Below, in pieces: positions 61,801 to 64,000 of a stretch of 64,000 bases of DNA. Origin of the DNA: Mesodorylaimus sp. YZB2_4 (lineage: Eukaryota; Nematoda; Enoplea; Dorylaimida; Dorylaimidae); the NCBI GenBank assembly GCA_030248295.1, contig JASANH010001383.1, forward strand, positions 1-64,000, in the 5' to 3' direction. Made by a program: the position numbers and the translations under genes. The stretch's first letter is position 1. Each line of letters opens with the position of its first letter. The notes under the pieces were generated by a model. It searched no databases. It saw only the letters and a list, made by a program, of their open reading frames with translations, and was not told the origin of the DNA.

Positions 61801-63364
61801 GCCTGGAGTAACAGGCTTCACACAATTTGACCATGTTGTTTGTTTAGGCTTGCAAGTGCAGCGGCATCGAGTGCGGTTATCCCGACGCTCCGGAAGAGGA
61901 GCGTTGCTTATGTTTTCTGGCCAACAATAACAAGAATTGGTACGATGAGAGTGGTCGTTTGGTGCACGACTTTCCCTACGCATCTCTCGATCAGCCGCAG
62001 TACCTGTTCGAGTGCAATGTGCTTTGCCGATGCCCGGCCACGTGTAGAAATCGGGTGGTTCAGCGTGGAGTGACGTAAGTGGGTGACGATGAGTGCGTGT
62101 CCTGGACCGCTTCACGACGTCATAGGATGCCCACAGTTTCATGGCACAGCCCTTTGATGATGAATGTCCAAACCAAAGCGTGGGGCATAGGAATTGGGGA
62201 ACGTGTCAGATGGGTGCTCACACAGACTAGACGAATGGCGAGGCGTTTGTTTTAGGGCCAGCCTGAAGTTGGTTCGTACGGTGGAGAAAGGATGGGGTGT
62301 GTTTGCGGACGAAGAGATACCCAAAGGGACGTTCATTTGCGAGTGAGTAGATCGCCTGTGTCTTGCTTGGAGTTGGGACTCGCTATAGTATGGACTCGAT
62401 AATCTTTGATTGAGGGGATTGAGGGGCAGTGTGCGTGGCTGGAGGGATGGTCAGGTGGTAGGAGGCATTCAAGGAAGGGTTGTTGCAGGTACGCTGGAGA
62501 GCTCATAACTGACCACGAAGCAGAGTTGCGCAACGAAGACACGTATCTGTTCGAGTTGGTGGACATGGCCATGCCGGAGTTGGTGAGTAGTGGCGATAGA
62601 TCCTTTGACTTGAAATTGTGTCGTATGGAGGTGAATGTAGGCCAGGGTTCAGAATTGTCAATAAACCCTCGAAAAACCTTAGCCTGCGCGGTAATCGAAC
62701 CCCCACCAGTTATTTCTACTGTGCTATATGTAGTTTAGCTTACGAACAGTCGGTACATCAACAATGTGTCGACATATGGTAGTGGTGGTGGTAATCTCTA
62801 CGGGAGTGGGAGGGGCAAGTGCTCTGACCTGTGTTGAGCTCTAGTTGGATGGAGCTACGCCCTCTTCTGACGAATGAGTTTTATGTTCATATGGTCGCAG
62901 GTGGCTGATTCTTTGATTCGCACCAGTCCTGCGAGGATCTGTTCGATGCGTCTCACCGTCAGCCTTGGCTCCACACATTCTACACTTCTTAAGGAGCTGT
63001 GCAAGTTGTGCGGGTTCGATTCCCGCTTCGGGATCATGTTTTCCATTCTATTTTTATTTCTTGATACAAATTGGAGTCATTTCATTTGTCGTATGTTCTG
63101 CAAATTTTAACACCGCATACTTTTCATTTACTCGTTGGCTCAATCGGGCAGTCTTTTTAAACTCATTTTTGATGCATTTTAGGAGGACACAAGTGGCTGG
63201 TTGTGTGTCGACGCCAATCACTTTGGCAATATTTCTCGCTTTATCAATCACGGCTGCGACTCGAATTTATTTCCGATTAAGGTATTCTATGATCATACGG
63301 ATGTCAGAGCCCCGCATTTGGCATTCTTCGCAGCGAAAGATATTAAAAAAGGAGAAGAATTGAC
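52841..63364 (+). CDS. EHMT: EHMT (G9a/GLP) histone H3K9 methyltransferase, 3' end missing
   Basis: Eighteen in-phase exons give 837 codons, cut inside SET by the window edge: 52841-53143, 53351-53470, 53796-53945, 55373-55519, 55585-55720, 55776-55824, 56816-56904, 56956-57056, 57380-57505, 57680-57784, 57841-57945, 60650-60810, 60918-61100, 61156-61303, 61848-62074, 62256-62342, 62489-62582, 63183-63364. Order: disordered N-terminus; the EHMT Cys-rich zinc domain (HHCCPGCGSFCLKG, FHLNCANELGQCPHC); ankyrin repeats from about residue 360; pre-SET (DACACKCSGIECG, FECNVLCRCPATCRNRVVQ); SET (KGWGVFADEEIPKGTFICEYAGEL, NISRFINHGCDSN, IKKGEELT). The ankyrin residues that form the H3K9me1/2 cage in GLP are kept: GGWTP, MWASE, ALHWAA. 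It mono- and dimethylates H3K9 in euchromatin. The final SET exon(s), with FDYG and post-SET cysteines, must lie beyond 63364. Confidence 0.95.
53682..53720. repeat. Perfect 13-bp hairpin in EHMT intron 2
   Basis: ATAACAGCCTTCT (53682-53694) and AGAAGGCTGTTAT (53708-53720) are exact complements around a 13-base loop. Confidence 0.85.
54192..54592 (-). repeat. tRNA-headed SINE, family A, copy 4 (EHMT intron 3)
   Basis: Minus strand: head GCGGCCGCGGTGGTGCAGCG, with a B-box degenerate relative to copy 1, then GGTTTGCGAACCATGAACCG, GGGTGACTCAGCCGG and AGGATGCCCTCGTGTGGAGG. Closest to copy 1. The body segment carrying GGAGCACCTC occurs twice (54280-54300 and 54410-54425). Confidence 0.82.
57785..57840 (+). 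other. 56-nt intron of EHMT with a GC donor
   Basis: Exon 10 ends GTCGATGAACAG and the next bases are GCAAAA; the acceptor is TGCATTTTAG at 57840. Keeping the reading frame and the ankyrin repeat length (about 33 residues between TLHLAA and GWTPLM) requires this GC-AG splice or a much shorter repeat using GTCGAT. Confidence 0.65.
58128..58265 (+). mobile_element. GATC-rich element, family D, left arm in EHMT intron 11
   Basis: Starts CCAGCATCGACCGATCCGAC and continues as an array of GATCC and GATCCC units for about 120 bp. Confidence 0.7.
58548..58712 (+). repeat. SINE family B, copy 4 (EHMT intron 11)
   Basis: GGTGCGCACTTACGATTAGA, then the B-box-like GACTTCGACTCTCGCC, then ATAGTGCTGCATGGTGCTTG and the tail GCATGACATGAC, collinear with copy 1. 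Confidence 0.65.
59128..59228 (-). mobile_element. GATC-rich element, family D, right arm in EHMT intron 11
   Basis: Ends GGTGGATCGGTCGATGCTGG, the complement of the family start, with CCGATCCGGCCGATCCAGCG at its inner side. Together with 58128-58265 it forms an inverted pair about 1.1 kb apart. Confidence 0.7.
59329..59757. mobile_element. Foldback MITE with arms of about 155 bp (EHMT intron 11)
   Basis: The left arm (GGTAGTCATTTGGTATCACC, GTGTCAGTGATATCGAGTAA) and the complement of the right arm (ending GGTGATACCAAATAACTACC) match over about 155 bp with few changes. The centre contains a C run near 59559. A related partial copy with the same centre (GGGAAAACCTCAACA) follows at about 59865-60060. 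Confidence 0.85.
60296..60478. mobile_element. Foldback element with arms of about 75 bp (EHMT intron 11)
   Basis: TCGCATGTTTTGGGGCGAAA and TTTCTTTGATCTGTCCTTAA on the left are matched in complement by TTTTCACCCAAAACATGCGA and GGACAGATCAAAGAAAAGTG on the right. Confidence 0.8.
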
Positions 63365-64000
63365 GTAAGTCAGCTTTGGCATCAAATAGCTATGATCAGT
63401 TTTTTATCATCTATCTGATATGGTTTGGTTATCGATCAGACCAGATCATTTGAACAGTTTGATCGGATTTGACCAAAATAGTCTTGGTGTCAGTGTGTGT
63501 GCGTGTATCACCGGCTGTACTCATTGGTCGTAGCAGCTGATCGCAGCTTACAGTATCCAGGGCCTACTCATGTAGGGCATGTATACTTAGGGGCAAATTT
63601 TCAAGCAGTTTTGTGAGCTGACTGTTTTTTTTAATAAAACGGGATTTTTACCAAAAATTATACGAAAATGGCACTTGATAAAATTACAGTAATTCACTCA
63701 TTTTTTTCAAAATCCATCATCTTGCAGTAGAGAAGGGTGAACATAAACGTGCTTTTTCGTCAGACTGCAAGGATTGGAGCAGAGGAGGTTAGGAGGAGGA
63801 GGAGGAGGAGGTGAGCAGAGGACATGCACAGTTAAGTTCTTAGCCAACGAAGCCCACGCCGAAGCATACATGGTTTCAAGAGGCTCAATCCATCTTGATA
63901 GCAAAAGGTTCAGTGGACCAATGATCAGTTATAATATTATATTTGCAGCAGGTCATCAACAGCAGCAGGTTTTTTAAAAAATTGATGCAGTTTATTATTA
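63365..64000. other. Unfinished EHMT intron 18
   Basis: Begins with donor GTAAGT. I found no exon encoding the expected FDYG and post-SET Cys cluster before the window ends. Contains a (GGA)n tract at about 63787-63812 and two TACAGTA heptamers near 63549 and 63686. Confidence 0.7.

Overview
This is animal nuclear DNA. Introns are spliceosomal with GT-AG ends, most genes have many short exons, and there is a Wntless gene (a metazoan Wnt-secretion factor), a complex I subunit, a G9a/GLP-type histone methyltransferase and many DNA transposon and SINE remnants. Codon use and protein divergence suggest a small-bodied invertebrate, probably a protostome. I could not fix the phylum from sequence alone; an ecdysozoan such as a tardigrade is possible but unproven. 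All multi-exon models below were joined by hand, checking splice sites and reading phase.

Layout. 1-494 (-): 5' end of a Helitron ORF cut by the window edge. 1950-2561 (-): DIRAS-type small GTPase. 2571-15297: long gene-poor stretch with tRNA-like and SINE remnants. 15298-24300 (+): complete ten-exon Wntless. 24548-25447 (-): single-exon F-box protein, convergent with Wntless. 27463-32951 (+): divergent tyrosine-aminotransferase-like gene that seems to have lost its catalytic residues. 34544-36332 and 36744-37646 (+): two neighbouring two-exon genes for secreted precursors with dibasic cleavage sites, probably peptide hormones. 40128-40616 (+): partial 7TM receptor. 40886-41938 (+): broken MULE transposase. 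45593-46776 (+): NDUFB8. 47010-52380 (-): SENP6/7-type SUMO protease. 52841 to beyond 63364 (+): EHMT (G9a/GLP) H3K9 methyltransferase, running off the right edge before the end of its SET domain.

The SUMO protease and EHMT are head to head, 460 bp apart, and probably share a promoter region. NDUFB8 and the protease converge, as do Wntless and the F-box gene. The genes do not form a pathway cluster. The links are local: divergent or convergent pairs and a possible tandem duplication of the peptide-precursor genes.

The non-coding DNA is full of small elements: two tRNA-headed SINE families, a GATC-rich inverted-repeat family that flanks one Wntless exon in opposite orientations, foldback MITEs crowded into one EHMT intron, a hAT-like MITE inserted between the two promoter boxes of a SINE-like element, and a strong window-wide excess of the heptamer TACAGTA/TACTGTA.
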